Assembly (NCBI RefSeq): GCF_900100205.1
Contig: NZ_FNEQ01000001.1
Coordinates: 558,001-622,000, forward strand
Reading direction: 5' to 3'
Length of the DNA: 64,000 nt
Source: Duganella sp. OV510
GTDB taxonomy: Bacteria > Pseudomonadota > Gammaproteobacteria > Burkholderiales > Burkholderiaceae_D
Position numbers and translations under genes: made by a program. Below are positions 35,393-46,124 of this stretch, piece after piece; position 1 is the stretch's first letter; each line of letters opens with the position of its first letter. Under the pieces are notes generated by a model. The model made no database searches and was not told where the DNA came from. It saw only the letters and a list, made by a program, of their open reading frames with translations.

Positions 35393-36985
35393 ATGAGGAA
35401 AATCTTCTTTGCCTTTCTGTTGTTGTGCGGCCTGCACAGCATGGGCTGGGCGCAGCAAAGCGTGCCCCGGTACGGCGTGTATGAAATCAGCCTGCCCGGC
35501 CCGTCCGCCGGCAATCCATTTGCCAATCTGGAGCTGAGCGCGACCTTCAGGCAAGGGGACAAGATCTATCGTCCTGAAGGTTTTTACGATGGCGACGGTG
35601 TCTACAAGATCCGCTTCATGCCGGACCACGAAGGCGCGTGGACCTACACCACCCACAGCAACTATGCGGAACTGAACAACAAGACCGGCACCCTGCTCTG
35701 CGTCGAAAGCAAGAATCACGGCCCGGTACGCGTCGCCGACACCTATCATTTTGCGTATGCCGATGGAACCCGCTTCTACCCTTTTGGCACGACGATTTAT
35801 GAATGGGCGTTCCAGCCCGAAGCGCGCAAGCTGCAAACGCTGGCGACGCTGAAAGGCGCGCCGTTCAACAAGGCGCGCATGCTGGCGGTGCCGCCGTACA
35901 AGCCGTACTACGTGCAAGGCCCGAACAAGCTGACCAGCTTCCCCTTCGTCGGCACGGCCAAGGATAACTTCGATTTCTCCCGCTTCAATCCTGCCTATTT
36001 CCAGAGCCTGGAGCGCGATGTGCAGCGTCTGAGCGACCTGGGCATCCAGGTCGACCTGATCCTGTTCCGCCCTTACGACAAGGGACAATGGGGCTTCGAC
36101 ACCACCAGCGATGAAATCAACCGCCGCTTCGTCAAGTACATGGTGGCGCGCTTCGCGGCGTTCCAGAATATCTGGTGGAGCCTGGCCAACGAGAACAGCT
36201 ACATCAAGCACCTGAGCGACGAAGACTTCGACCGCTACTTCCAGCTGGTGCAGCAGCACGATCCTTACGGCCACCTGCGTTCCATCCACAATGCCGACCG
36301 CCTGTACGACTACAACAAGCCATGGGTCACGCACGTCAGCCTGCAGTACTACAACGCGGTCAAGGTATTCGGCGTGTCGCCGCTGCTGCGCGATATCTAC
36401 AAGAAGCCGATCGTGCATGACGAGATCAACTACGAAGGCAACTCGGAAAGCCGCTGGGGTCAGCTCAGTGGTGAAGAGCTGACGCGGCGCTTCTGGATCG
36501 CGCTGACCGGCGGCGCCTACGCCACCCACGGTGAAATCATCGACAACGGCTGGATCGGCGGTGGCGGCACGCTGGAAGGCAGCAGCCCGCAGCGCATCGC
36601 CTTCCTGCGACAAATCGTTGAAGCCGGGCCGGCCGAAGGGCTGACGCCGATCGACCAGGCCTTCGTGATGAATGCGGCCGGCAAGAAAGGCGAATACTAT
36701 TTATATTATTTGGGCGACGAGCGGCCGAAGGAATGGCCCTTCGTGCTGCCGGTGCGTGAACTCAGCAAAGGCATGCGCTTCCAGGTTGACGTCATCGACA
36801 CCTGGAATATGACGATCACGCGTGTGCCTGAAACCTTCGAACTGGGCGCCCTTACCCGCTACACGGCCGCAGACAAAAACAAGCGCGTCGTGAAGCTGCC
36901 GGGGAAACCGTTCATGGCATTGCGCATTCAGCGCGTTGGTGACGCGCTCAACAAGCCCAAGGCGAAGGTGGAAGACGAACTGTAA
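35393..36985 (+). CDS. DUF5060/DUF4038 (DUF5605) glycoside hydrolase-like protein
   Basis: Exported enzyme of 530 residues. A signal peptide ([21 protein letters not shown]) is followed by a small beta-sandwich DUF5060 domain (about 25-110, [24 protein letters not shown]). A TIM-barrel DUF4038-like domain (about 120-420) follows, with [13 protein letters not shown], the place of a proton donor Asn-Glu pair, and [14 protein letters not shown] with a second acid residue. A C-terminal beta-domain (DUF5605-like) closes the protein. This pattern is that of apiosidase/GH140-like and related glycosidases, but the substrate is not assignable. AGGAC upstream of ATG 35393 decides the start. It converges with, and overlaps by 58 bases, the membrane protein gene. 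Confidence 0.8.
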   Translation: MRKIFFAFLLLCGLHSMGWAQQSVPRYGVYEISLPGPSAGNPFANLELSATFRQGDKIYRPEGFYDGDGVYKIRFMPDHEGAWTYTTHSNYAELNNKTGTLLCVESKNHGPVRVADTYHFAYADGTRFYPFGTTIYEWAFQPEARKLQTLATLKGAPFNKARMLAVPPYKPYYVQGPNKLTSFPFVGTAKDNFDFSRFNPAYFQSLERDVQRLSDLGIQVDLILFRPYDKGQWGFDTTSDEINRRFVKYMVARFAAFQNIWWSLANENSYIKHLSDEDFDRYFQLVQQHDPYGHLRSIHNADRLYDYNKPWVTHVSLQYYNAVKVFGVSPLLRDIYKKPIVHDEINYEGNSESRWGQLSGEELTRRFWIALTGGAYATHGEIIDNGWIGGGGTLEGSSPQRIAFLRQIVEAGPAEGLTPIDQAFVMNAAGKKGEYYLYYLGDERPKEWPFVLPVRELSKGMRFQVDVIDTWNMTITRVPETFELGALTRYTAADKNKRVVKLPGKPFMALRIQRVGDALNKPKAKVEDEL

Positions 36986-37485
36986 ATTGCCAGCACAATC
37001 AAGCCGCCGATGCAGCCATACATCAGCGCCGAGGCGGCGCCCATCCGGATATCGATGTGCGACGGCACGGACGAGAACAGAGCCACAGCCGTCACATATC
37101 CGGCGCCTGTCCAGCTAAGATAATGGCCGTGCTGAAACGCCGGCTGCATCCAGTGTCCGAACACCAGCCAGGCGCCCCAGGCCAGCAGGACAGGCGCAAA
37201 CGCGGCCGGCGCCGCGTTCCAGATATTCAAATTCCTGAAACCGACCGAACCCAGCACCCAGCAGTCCTTCTGCCGCCGGGGAATGATGGAAAACGAGGTC
37301 GGCCTGGCAAACACAGCCCAGCCCACCACCGCGTGCAAAAGTTCGTGAGCGATCGTGCCGATCAGCGTCAGCAAGGCGATTCCCCAGCCCCAATGCCGCG
37401 CCCAGCGCAACACGCACAGCCAGCCCACAACCAGCACGGCGGATGCGATGGCGTTGGCCGTCAGGCCGGAAGGGAGAATAGGCAT
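36928..37485 (-). CDS. Polytopic membrane protein with HExxH motif (M50-like metallopeptidase?)
   Basis: Small inner-membrane protein of 185 residues with about four to five hydrophobic segments (about 12-30, 38-56, 92-112, 125-145, 150-172). The motif TIAHELLHAVVGWAVF lies in the second segment, resembling the zinc-binding HExxH of membrane peptidases (M50, DUF3267). A distant NPDG/LDG-type ligand motif was not found, so activity is uncertain. Its last 58 bases lie antisense to the end of the DUF5060 gene. No clear ribosome site precedes ATG 37485. Function unknown. Confidence 0.6.
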   Translation of the reverse strand: MPILPSGLTANAIASAVLVVGWLCVLRWARHWGWGIALLTLIGTIAHELLHAVVGWAVFARPTSFSIIPRRQKDCWVLGSVGFRNLNIWNAAPAAFAPVLLAWGAWLVFGHWMQPAFQHGHYLSWTGAGYVTAVALFSSVPSHIDIRMGAASALMYGCIGGLIVLAIYSSSSTFALGLLSASPTR

Positions 37486-37621
37486 GGGCGCATCGTCGCA
37501 CGGGCGTCAGGCGGCGTCAATTCTGTCACCTATGAGGGATGCCGCGCCTGCCACTTCAAGGGATTTGCGGCGGGCGTGGCGCGCCTACAATCCACCATCA
37601 TCCCCTTATTGTGAGAGAACC

Positions 37622-38242
37622 ATGCAAGACTTACTGACTCCCCAAAACTGCGCGCTGATCCTGCTGGACCAGCAAGCCGGCCTGCAATTCGGCGTGCAAT
37701 CGATGGAGCGCCAGACGCTGCTGAACAATTCCGTCGCGCTGATGGAAGCGGCGCTGGCGTTTTCGCTGCCGATGGTGATCAGCACCTCGGCCAGCAAAGT
37801 CTACAGCGGTCCGCTGCTGCCGGATCTGCACGCGCTGGCGCCCGAACATCCGGTACTGGAACGCCGCAACATGAACGCGTGGGAAGACGACGCCGTGCGC
37901 GCCGCCATTGAAGCCACCGGCCGCAGGAAGCTGATCTTCTCCGGCATGCTGACCGAGGCGTGCATCAGCTTCGCCGTGTTGAGCGCGCTGGAAGCCGGCT
38001 ATGAATGCTATGTGGCGGGCGATGCCTGCGGCGGCCTGACCGTGGCTGGCCACGACCTCGCCTTGCAGCGCATGGCCGGCAAAGGCGCGCAGATGACCAG
38101 CTGGCTGCAAGTGCTGCTGGAGCTGCAACGCGACTGGACCCGCCGCGAAACGTATGACGCCGCCCGCGCCGTCGTCGAAAAGAACGGCGGCGGCTACGGC
38201 GTCGGCCTGCGCTACGCGCGCCAGATGCTGACACCGCAGTAA
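37622..38242 (+). CDS. Isochorismatase-family cysteine hydrolase (YcaC-like)
   Basis: Cytoplasmic hydrolase of 206 residues with the Asp-Lys-Cys triad: ALILLDQQAGLQF (Asp), ATGRRKLIFSGML (Lys) and TEACISFAVLSALEAGYECYVAGDA (Cys). It resembles YcaC-type amidases rather than nicotinamidases. The start at 37622 has GAGAGAA six bases upstream; an upstream in-frame reading lacks family features. A strong bidirectional terminator follows. The substrate is not known. Confidence 0.85.
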   Translation: MQDLLTPQNCALILLDQQAGLQFGVQSMERQTLLNNSVALMEAALAFSLPMVISTSASKVYSGPLLPDLHALAPEHPVLERRNMNAWEDDAVRAAIEATGRRKLIFSGMLTEACISFAVLSALEAGYECYVAGDACGGLTVAGHDLALQRMAGKGAQMTSWLQVLLELQRDWTRRETYDAARAVVEKNGGGYGVGLRYARQMLTPQ

Positions 38243-38263
38243 GCGGTCCAGCAGTTCACGAGG

Positions 38264-38296
38264 CGAAAAAAAGGGCAGCTTGCGCTGCCCTTTTGT
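38264..38296. terminator. Bidirectional terminator between the isochorismatase-like gene and icd
   Basis: Stem AAGGGCAGC with GCTGCCCTT around a TTGC loop, with an A-run before it and TTTTGTTTT after it. The plus-strand gene ends at 38242 and icd, on the minus strand, ends at 38298. Confidence 0.9.
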
Positions 38297-38297
38297 T

Positions 38298-40529
<2,232 letters not shown>

Positions 40530-40633
40530 GTTCATTCCCTCGTAAACGATTGGTGCTCGGAGTAATTACGCCCGTTATTGTAATCCCTCACACCGCGGTT
40601 TGTGCAAATGATGCCACTCTGGTCATAGAGATA

Positions 40634-40650
40634 CTTGTCATCGTACAACC
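40634..40650. promoter_or_regulatory. Operator-like site in the icd/MFS gap, first copy
   Basis: CTTGTCATCGTACAACC is the inverted match of GGTTGTATGATG at 40729-40740: on the minus strand it reads GGTTGTACGATGACAAG. A GntR-type target is likely. Confidence 0.45.
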
Positions 40651-40728
40651 TCCATGCGCACCGCCATGGTGCATGTATATAAAAATCAACAAGTTAAACG
40701 TTTACTAGCAACTTGATAGCAGTTATTT

Positions 40729-40760
40729 GGTTGTATGATGTCTGATATCTGAGCTATGAT
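40729..40760 (+). promoter_or_regulatory. Promoter with operator-like site for the MFS gene
   Basis: TTGTAT (40731-40736) and TATGAT (40755-40760) are 18 bases apart, a fair sigma-70 promoter 25 bp before the ATG. The second copy of the repeated word GGTTGTATGATGTC overlaps its -35 box, as a repressor site would. Confidence 0.5.
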
Positions 40761-40785
40761 CGTCGCACCAAAGTAAGGAGACCGC

Positions 40786-42147
40786 ATGACCACGCAACAA
40801 CCGCAAGCCACCCGCGTACGGTGGATGATTCTGGCAATCCTGTTCGCAGTAACCACTATTAACTATGCCGACCGCGCCACCATCGCGATCGCCGGGCCCG
40901 AGCTGAAAAGGCTGCTGGGACTGAGTCCTGTCGAGATGGGCTTCGTGTTCTCCGCGTTTGCCTGGTCCTACGTGTTGGCACAACTTCCGGGCGGCTGGCT
41001 GCTGGACCGCTTCGGTTCGAAAATCACCTACTTCTTCAGCATCTTCCTGTGGTCGCTGTTCACCATGTTGATGGGCACAGTCGGCTTCTTCACCGGCGCG
41101 GCTGCCGTGACGGCGCTGTTCACGTTGCGCCTGCTGATCGGCGCGGCGGAAGCACCGTCCTTCCCTGGCAACTCGCGCATCGCCTCGGCCTGGTTCCCGA
41201 CCAGCGAACGCGGCACTGCCGCAGCCATCTTCAACTCGGCGCAATATTTCGCCACCGTGCTGTTTGCGCCGATCATGGGCTGGCTGGTGCACTCGTTCGG
41301 CTGGGAAAGCGTGTTCTTCGTCATGGGCGGCCTCGGCATTGTCATGGCCTTCATCTGGCTGAAAACCGTGTATGGCCCGAAAGAGCATCCAAAAGCCAAC
41401 GCGGCGGAAATCGCCTACATCGAGGCGGGCGGCGCGCTGGTCGACCTGGAAAGCAAGGACCGCGCAGCCACCGCCGCCAAGATCGATACCTGGTCGTGCA
41501 TCAAGCAGCTGCTGGGCAACCGCATGCTGCTGGGCGTCTACATTGGCCAGTATTGCATCAACACGCTGACCTACTTCTTCCTGACCTGGTTCCCGGTGTA
41601 CCTGGTGCAGGAACGTCATATGACCATCCTGAAGGCCGGCTTCGTCGCCGCGCTGCCGGCGGTGGCGGGCTTCCTCGGCGGCGTGCTGGGCGGCGTGATC
41701 TCTGACCGTTTGATCAAGTCCGGCAAATCGCTGTCGGTGGCGCGCAAGACGCCGATCGTCTGCGGCATGCTGCTGTCGACCTCGATGATTGTGTGTAACT
41801 ACGTCGAAGCCGACTGGCTGGTCATCATGGTGATGTCGATTGCCTTCTTCGGCAAAGGCATCGGTGCGCTGGGCTGGGCGGTAGTGGCCGACACCTCGCC
41901 GAAAGAAGCCGGCGGCATGAGCGGCGCGCTGTTCAACACCTTTGGCAACACCGCCGGCATCACCACGCCGATCGTCATCGGCTACATCCTGCAGGCCACC
42001 GGTTCGTTTGCCGGCGCGCTGGTGTTCGTTGGCGCCAATGCGGTGGTGACCATTGCCTGCTACCTGTTCATGGTGGGCGAGATCAAGCGTTTTGAGTTCA
42101 AAACGCCGGTACTGCGCAAGCTGGAAACCGCCTCAGGCGCCGCATAA
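40786..42147 (+). CDS. MFS transporter of the glucarate/galactarate (GudP/ExuT-like) group
   Basis: Inner-membrane carrier of 453 residues with twelve predicted helices, from the anion:cation symporter family that takes up hexuronates and aldarates. Signature words are TTINYADRATIAIAGPELK, GGWLLDRFGSKITYFFSIFLWSLFT, GAAEAPSFPGNSRIASAWFPTSERGTAAAIFNSAQYFATVLFAPIMGW shortened to EAPSFPGNSRIASAWFP, and NTFGNTAGITTPIVIGYIL. AAGGAG seven bases before ATG supports the start. Uptake of galacturonate-derived acids would fit the neighbouring pectin genes, but glucarate or galactarate are equally possible. A terminator follows at 42164. Confidence 0.85.
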   Translation: MTTQQPQATRVRWMILAILFAVTTINYADRATIAIAGPELKRLLGLSPVEMGFVFSAFAWSYVLAQLPGGWLLDRFGSKITYFFSIFLWSLFTMLMGTVGFFTGAAAVTALFTLRLLIGAAEAPSFPGNSRIASAWFPTSERGTAAAIFNSAQYFATVLFAPIMGWLVHSFGWESVFFVMGGLGIVMAFIWLKTVYGPKEHPKANAAEIAYIEAGGALVDLESKDRAATAAKIDTWSCIKQLLGNRMLLGVYIGQYCINTLTYFFLTWFPVYLVQERHMTILKAGFVAALPAVAGFLGGVLGGVISDRLIKSGKSLSVARKTPIVCGMLLSTSMIVCNYVEADWLVIMVMSIAFFGKGIGALGWAVVADTSPKEAGGMSGALFNTFGNTAGITTPIVIGYILQATGSFAGALVFVGANAVVTIACYLFMVGEIKRFEFKTPVLRKLETASGAA

Positions 42148-42163
42148 GCGTGCACGATACATA

Positions 42164-42189
42164 AAAGCCCGCTCTGCGGGCTTTTTTTT
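42164..42189 (+). terminator. Rho-independent terminator after the MFS gene
   Basis: Stem AAAGCCCGC (42164-42172), loop TCT, GCGGGCTTT (42176-42184), followed by a run of T. It separates the carrier from the histidine kinase gene. Confidence 0.92.
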
Positions 42190-42231
42190 CGTGTAAATTG
42201 TCGGATTCCAATATTTAGTTCCAGAACTTCT

Positions 42232-44430
42232 ATGCCTGCACGGCCCCGGTTTGCGTTTTCCCTGCGGTATTTGCTGATGATGCTGACCGTGATCGGGCTG
42301 TTGCCTCTGGCTGTGCTTGGCGCCTGGAGCATCCATGCTGCCGGCGACTACAAGGAGCGCGAGCAGGAACGCTGGATGCTGGACCTGGCCCGTGCACTGT
42401 CGAGCGCGGTCGATGCCGAACTCGACAGCGCGGTCGCCACCTTGACTTCGCTTGGCAATTCCTCGCCACTGCAAAACGGCGACCTGCCCGGCTTTTACGC
42501 CGCCGCCAACGCGCTGACACGCAAGCAGCCAGACTGGCTGGGCGTGATCCTGACCGACGACAGCGGCAAAATCCTGCTGCGTACCATGGACACCTACGGC
42601 GCCCCGCCACCGCCATTGGCCGATCCGGCCAGCATGCAGCAGCTGCTGTCAACCCAGCAGGCGGTGGCCGGCCACATCGCGCGCGGCCCACGCAGCCGCC
42701 CCGCTTTCCCGGTGCGGGTGATGATTGCCGGTGACAAGGGCAAACTCTACACGCTGACCGCAGTGATACAGCCGGACCGCATGGTGCGCCTGATCCAGCG
42801 CCAGCAAGTGCCGGCCGACGCCGTCATCGCCGTGCGCGACGGCAACCGCGCAGTGGTGGCGCGCTCGCGCGACCAGCAAGGCAAGGTCGGCGATCCGCCC
42901 AGTCCCTCGCTGGCGCAGCTGATGCGCACTGGCGGCCCGGAAGGCTTCGGCGGCGCAACCACCAGCGAAGGCCAGCATGTTGCTACCGCCTACACCACCC
43001 GCTCGCGCTATGGCTGGGCGGTGATCGTCAGCCGCCCGATCGAGGGCTTGCGCGCCGCCGCCTTCGAGCGCATGGGCGTCTACGGCGCCGGGATACTGCT
43101 GTCGCTGCTGGGCTGTTTCCTGTTTGCGTCGCGACTGTCCAACCGCGTGCTCAGCACCATCAAGGCACTGCAACAGAACGCCGCAGCGCTCGGCTCCGGC
43201 GCGCCGCTGACGCTGGCGCCCTCCTCGATCACCGAAATTGCGCTGATCGGCCAGGCGCTGGAACAAGCCGAGCAACAGCGCAACGACCAGGAACGCGAGC
43301 GCGCGCAGTTGCTCGATTCGCTCAACCGCGCGCTGGCCAGCCATCAGACAGCACTGGCCGACGCGCGCGAAGCCGGCCGCGCCAAGGATGAATTCCTGGC
43401 CGTGCTGGGCCATGAGCTGCGCAATCCGCTCAGCCCCATCGTTACCTCGCTGGATCTGCTGGACATGCGCGACGAGCCGGGCAGCCGCAAGGAACGCGCC
43501 GTCATGCGCCGCCAGGTCAATCACCTGCGCCGGCTGGTGGACGACTTGCTTGACCTGTCACGCATCACCTCGGGCAAGCTGCAACTGGACACGCATCCGC
43601 TCAACCTCGCCGACGTGGTGCGGCACGCGGTAGCCGCCGCGCCGGGCCAGCAAATCAGCCTGTCGGCGCCGGTGTCAGCCTGGGTGAACGGCGACGACAG
43701 CCGCCTGACGCAAGTGCTCAACAACCTGCTGTCCAACGCCGCCCGCTTCGGCAGCAGCGCCACCAAAGTCACGCTCAGCGCCGACGCCACGCACGCGCGG
43801 CTGGAGGTCAGCGACAACGGCATCGGCATGAGCGAGGAACTGATCGCGCGCGTGTTCGAGCCATTCCACCAGGCGCCGCAATCGCTGGCGCGGCGCAGCG
43901 GCGGCCTCGGGCTGGGCCTGGCCATCGTGCGCAAGATCGTTGAACTGCATGGCGGTGAAGTCAGCGCGCACAGTGCCGGCGGCGGCATGGGTAGCCAGTT
44001 TGAGGTCGTGCTGCCCTTGTGCACGCCACCCGCAACATCGCTGACGCTGGGCGGCACGACATCCACCGCCGGCCTGCAACTGCTGCTGGTGGACGACAAT
44101 ATCGACGCCGCCCTGTCCGGCGCGGCGCTGTTGCAGTTGCTGGGGCATGAAGTGCGCATCGCCCACAGCGCAGCCGAGGCTCTGGATGCGGTGCGGCAGC
44201 AGATGCCGCAGGTCGCCATCCTCGACATCGGCCTGCCGGACATGAACGGCTACGAACTGGCGACCGCGATCCGCAAGGAAGCCGGCGGCGACGCCGTGCG
44301 GCTGGTGGCGCTCACCGGCTATGGCCAGAAAGAAGACGTCGCCCGCGCCTACGAGGCGCAATTCGACCTGCATCTGACCAAGCCGGCCAGCGTCGCCGAC
44401 CTGCAACGCGCCACTGCACCGCTCAGCTAA
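42232..44430 (+). CDS. Hybrid sensor histidine kinase with receiver domain
   Basis: Membrane-bound two-component kinase of 732 residues. TM1 is at about 10-32, a periplasmic sensor (about 35-280, of Cache type) follows, and TM2 at about 283-303. A HAMP-like linker leads to HisKA with FLAVLGHELRNPLSPI (phosphorylated His), then the ATPase domain with LTQVLNNLLSNAARF, SDNGIGMSEEL and GGLGLGLAIVRKIVELHGG. The receiver domain (about 615-732) has VDDN, the phosphoacceptor Asp in AILDIGLPDMNGYEL, and LTKPAS. No output domain or partner response regulator is present near it, so a phosphorelay to a distant HPt protein is likely. Its stop TAA overlaps the stop of the convergent DUF4844 gene. Confidence 0.92.
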   Translation: MPARPRFAFSLRYLLMMLTVIGLLPLAVLGAWSIHAAGDYKEREQERWMLDLARALSSAVDAELDSAVATLTSLGNSSPLQNGDLPGFYAAANALTRKQPDWLGVILTDDSGKILLRTMDTYGAPPPPLADPASMQQLLSTQQAVAGHIARGPRSRPAFPVRVMIAGDKGKLYTLTAVIQPDRMVRLIQRQQVPADAVIAVRDGNRAVVARSRDQQGKVGDPPSPSLAQLMRTGGPEGFGGATTSEGQHVATAYTTRSRYGWAVIVSRPIEGLRAAAFERMGVYGAGILLSLLGCFLFASRLSNRVLSTIKALQQNAAALGSGAPLTLAPSSITEIALIGQALEQAEQQRNDQERERAQLLDSLNRALASHQTALADAREAGRAKDEFLAVLGHELRNPLSPIVTSLDLLDMRDEPGSRKERAVMRRQVNHLRRLVDDLLDLSRITSGKLQLDTHPLNLADVVRHAVAAAPGQQISLSAPVSAWVNGDDSRLTQVLNNLLSNAARFGSSATKVTLSADATHARLEVSDNGIGMSEELIARVFEPFHQAPQSLARRSGGLGLGLAIVRKIVELHGGEVSAHSAGGGMGSQFEVVLPLCTPPATSLTLGGTTSTAGLQLLLVDDNIDAALSGAALLQLLGHEVRIAHSAAEALDAVRQQMPQVAILDIGLPDMNGYELATAIRKEAGGDAVRLVALTGYGQKEDVARAYEAQFDLHLTKPASVADLQRATAPLS

Positions 44431-44897
44431 ATCAGCCAGCCATACGGAAAGCCGTAGCGCCAGACATTGAATAGTTCGCCGGAGGTCTGCACGCCGCAAA
44501 TATCCAGCACTTTGCTGAAGTACGCCAGCAACTGATCGCGCTCTTCGGATTCCGAGTGATCGAAGTCTGCCAGGGCGCGCTTCATTGTCCCGAGCACAGT
44601 CGAGCGCTGCGGCCGCGCCGGCAGCTCCGCAATCAGTTCCTGAAGCGTGGCATCCACCACCGCCTGGGCCGCGCGCCGCTGCTCTTCATTGGCGGCGCCC
44701 GGATAGAACGTCGCAACATCCGGCCCAAATTTGCGCTCCGCCTGCAGGCTGCGCAAGCGCTGCACGACTTCCGGCGTTATCGACAGCTGGTGGTCATTCA
44801 GACCGGTTGGCCAGATATAAAAACTCAGGCCGGACACGCCGGCAATAATCACTGCGACAAAAGCAAGGATGGTGTAGTTAAAAATTTTGATAAACAA
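44427..44897 (-). CDS. DUF4844 family membrane-anchored protein
   Basis: Protein of 156 residues with one N-terminal transmembrane helix (about 6-28, YTILAFVAVIIAGVSGLSFYIW) and a soluble helical part carrying ITPEVVQRLRSLQAERKFG and YFSKVLDICGVQTSGELFNVWRYGFPYGWL, as in DUF4844. No function is known for that family. The gene lies 20 bp after the esterase-like gene on the same strand and may be co-transcribed with it. Its stop interlocks with that of the kinase gene. Confidence 0.72.
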   Translation of the reverse strand: MFIKIFNYTILAFVAVIIAGVSGLSFYIWPTGLNDHQLSITPEVVQRLRSLQAERKFGPDVATFYPGAANEEQRRAAQAVVDATLQELIAELPARPQRSTVLGTMKRALADFDHSESEERDQLLAYFSKVLDICGVQTSGELFNVWRYGFPYGWLI

Positions 44898-44917
44898 TGT
44901 GATTTCCAGGTTGAAGG

Positions 44918-46087
44918 TTATTGGGCGGGCGTGGCTGCGGACTTCATGCGGATATCGGCGGTGATCATGTGTGGCGGCACGCCGTTGCGGACGGGGCGCG
45001 CGGCGAGAAATTCCCTGCTCTTGCTATCGTCTTTGAGATAGGCGTTCAGGAACTCCAGCACATAGCGGGAGGCCCAGTTGTGCGCCTGCACGATCTCTTC
45101 GCGTGAGTATTCTTCGAAATCGTCATCCCCGCTGAAGCGGATTTGCGACGTGCTGAAATTGGTATGCGCCATCGGGTGCAGGATGTAGTAATACACGTCC
45201 GAATACTTCATCGCGTTGATAAAGCTGAATGACACGTCATAGCTGCCTTCCAGCTGCTCGATGGTCCTGGGCCTCGCGGACAGATACAGCAGCGGCACAT
45301 TCACACGTTCCGGCGTGACGTATTTGGCGGCGTCCTTGCCGCCATTGATATATTCAGGAAAACCACGCATCGAGCCGTCCAGCGATACCAGCGCGCGGAT
45401 GCGCTGGTCCTTGGCTGCCGCCAGCACATTCGCCAGCCCGCCCCAGCTGAAGCCGGCGACGGCGATGTGTCCAACGTCCACCTGCGGCAGACTATGCGCA
45501 TAGCCGATCAGATATGCGATATCGGCCGCCTGCGCCTCCGCGCCGTCCAGATTGGTATTCATCACGCGCCCCTGTCCATCGACGCTGGGACTGGCGATAA
45601 CAACGTAGCCCTGGCTGGCCAGGTATTCACACAACTCGGCGTTTTCATGCGCGGGTCCGTTCGCACCGGGTGCGTAGATCAGCAGCGGGAACTTGCCGGT
45701 GGCAGGCTTGGCGTCGCGGCTCGCCCAGACCGGGCTATCCGCCTCCGCCTGCCGCTGCGCCGGCGTCAACGCCTTGCCGGGTTGATTGATGAGCTGCGCC
45801 GTCTTCTGCGCCACCTGTGCATCGCTGACGGAAAAGTCCCTGCGCGTGAAAGCGGTGCCGAGATAATCAGCATAAGTCATGCGCTTGCCACCATGCTTGG
45901 CCGGATACCACACCAGGGTCTGCATGGCACGCGCCGATGCACCTTGCGACGAGCGGCTATAGTCGTACTGCTTGACCAACTGGAAGCCGACAAGGTATTT
46001 CCCCGGCGGATTCAAATACGCGTAATGCGGCGCTGCATGCGCCGACAGGCTGGCGCAATACAGCAAAACCATGGAAATAAAACGCAT
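44918..46087 (-). CDS. Exported alpha/beta hydrolase (dienelactone-hydrolase/esterase type)
   Basis: Serine hydrolase of 389 residues with a signal peptide (MRFISMVLLYCASLSAHAA). The oxyanion region is FPLLIYAPGANGPAHENAELCEYLASQGYVV and the nucleophile elbow AVAGFSWGGLANVLAA. The acid and histidine probably lie in RALVSLDGSM and YYILHPMAHTNFS. It resembles the platelet-activating factor acetylhydrolase/dienelactone hydrolase group. The substrate is unknown; a deacetylase for plant polymers is one option. Transcribed with the DUF4844 gene. Confidence 0.75.
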   Translation of the reverse strand: MRFISMVLLYCASLSAHAAPHYAYLNPPGKYLVGFQLVKQYDYSRSSQGASARAMQTLVWYPAKHGGKRMTYADYLGTAFTRRDFSVSDAQVAQKTAQLINQPGKALTPAQRQAEADSPVWASRDAKPATGKFPLLIYAPGANGPAHENAELCEYLASQGYVVIASPSVDGQGRVMNTNLDGAEAQAADIAYLIGYAHSLPQVDVGHIAVAGFSWGGLANVLAAAKDQRIRALVSLDGSMRGFPEYINGGKDAAKYVTPERVNVPLLYLSARPRTIEQLEGSYDVSFSFINAMKYSDVYYYILHPMAHTNFSTSQIRFSGDDDFEEYSREEIVQAHNWASRYVLEFLNAYLKDDSKSREFLAARPVRNGVPPHMITADIRMKSAATPAQ

Positions 46088-46124
46088 CGTTGCCTTTTAT
46101 GGTTACATAAAAAGCTATTTTAAT

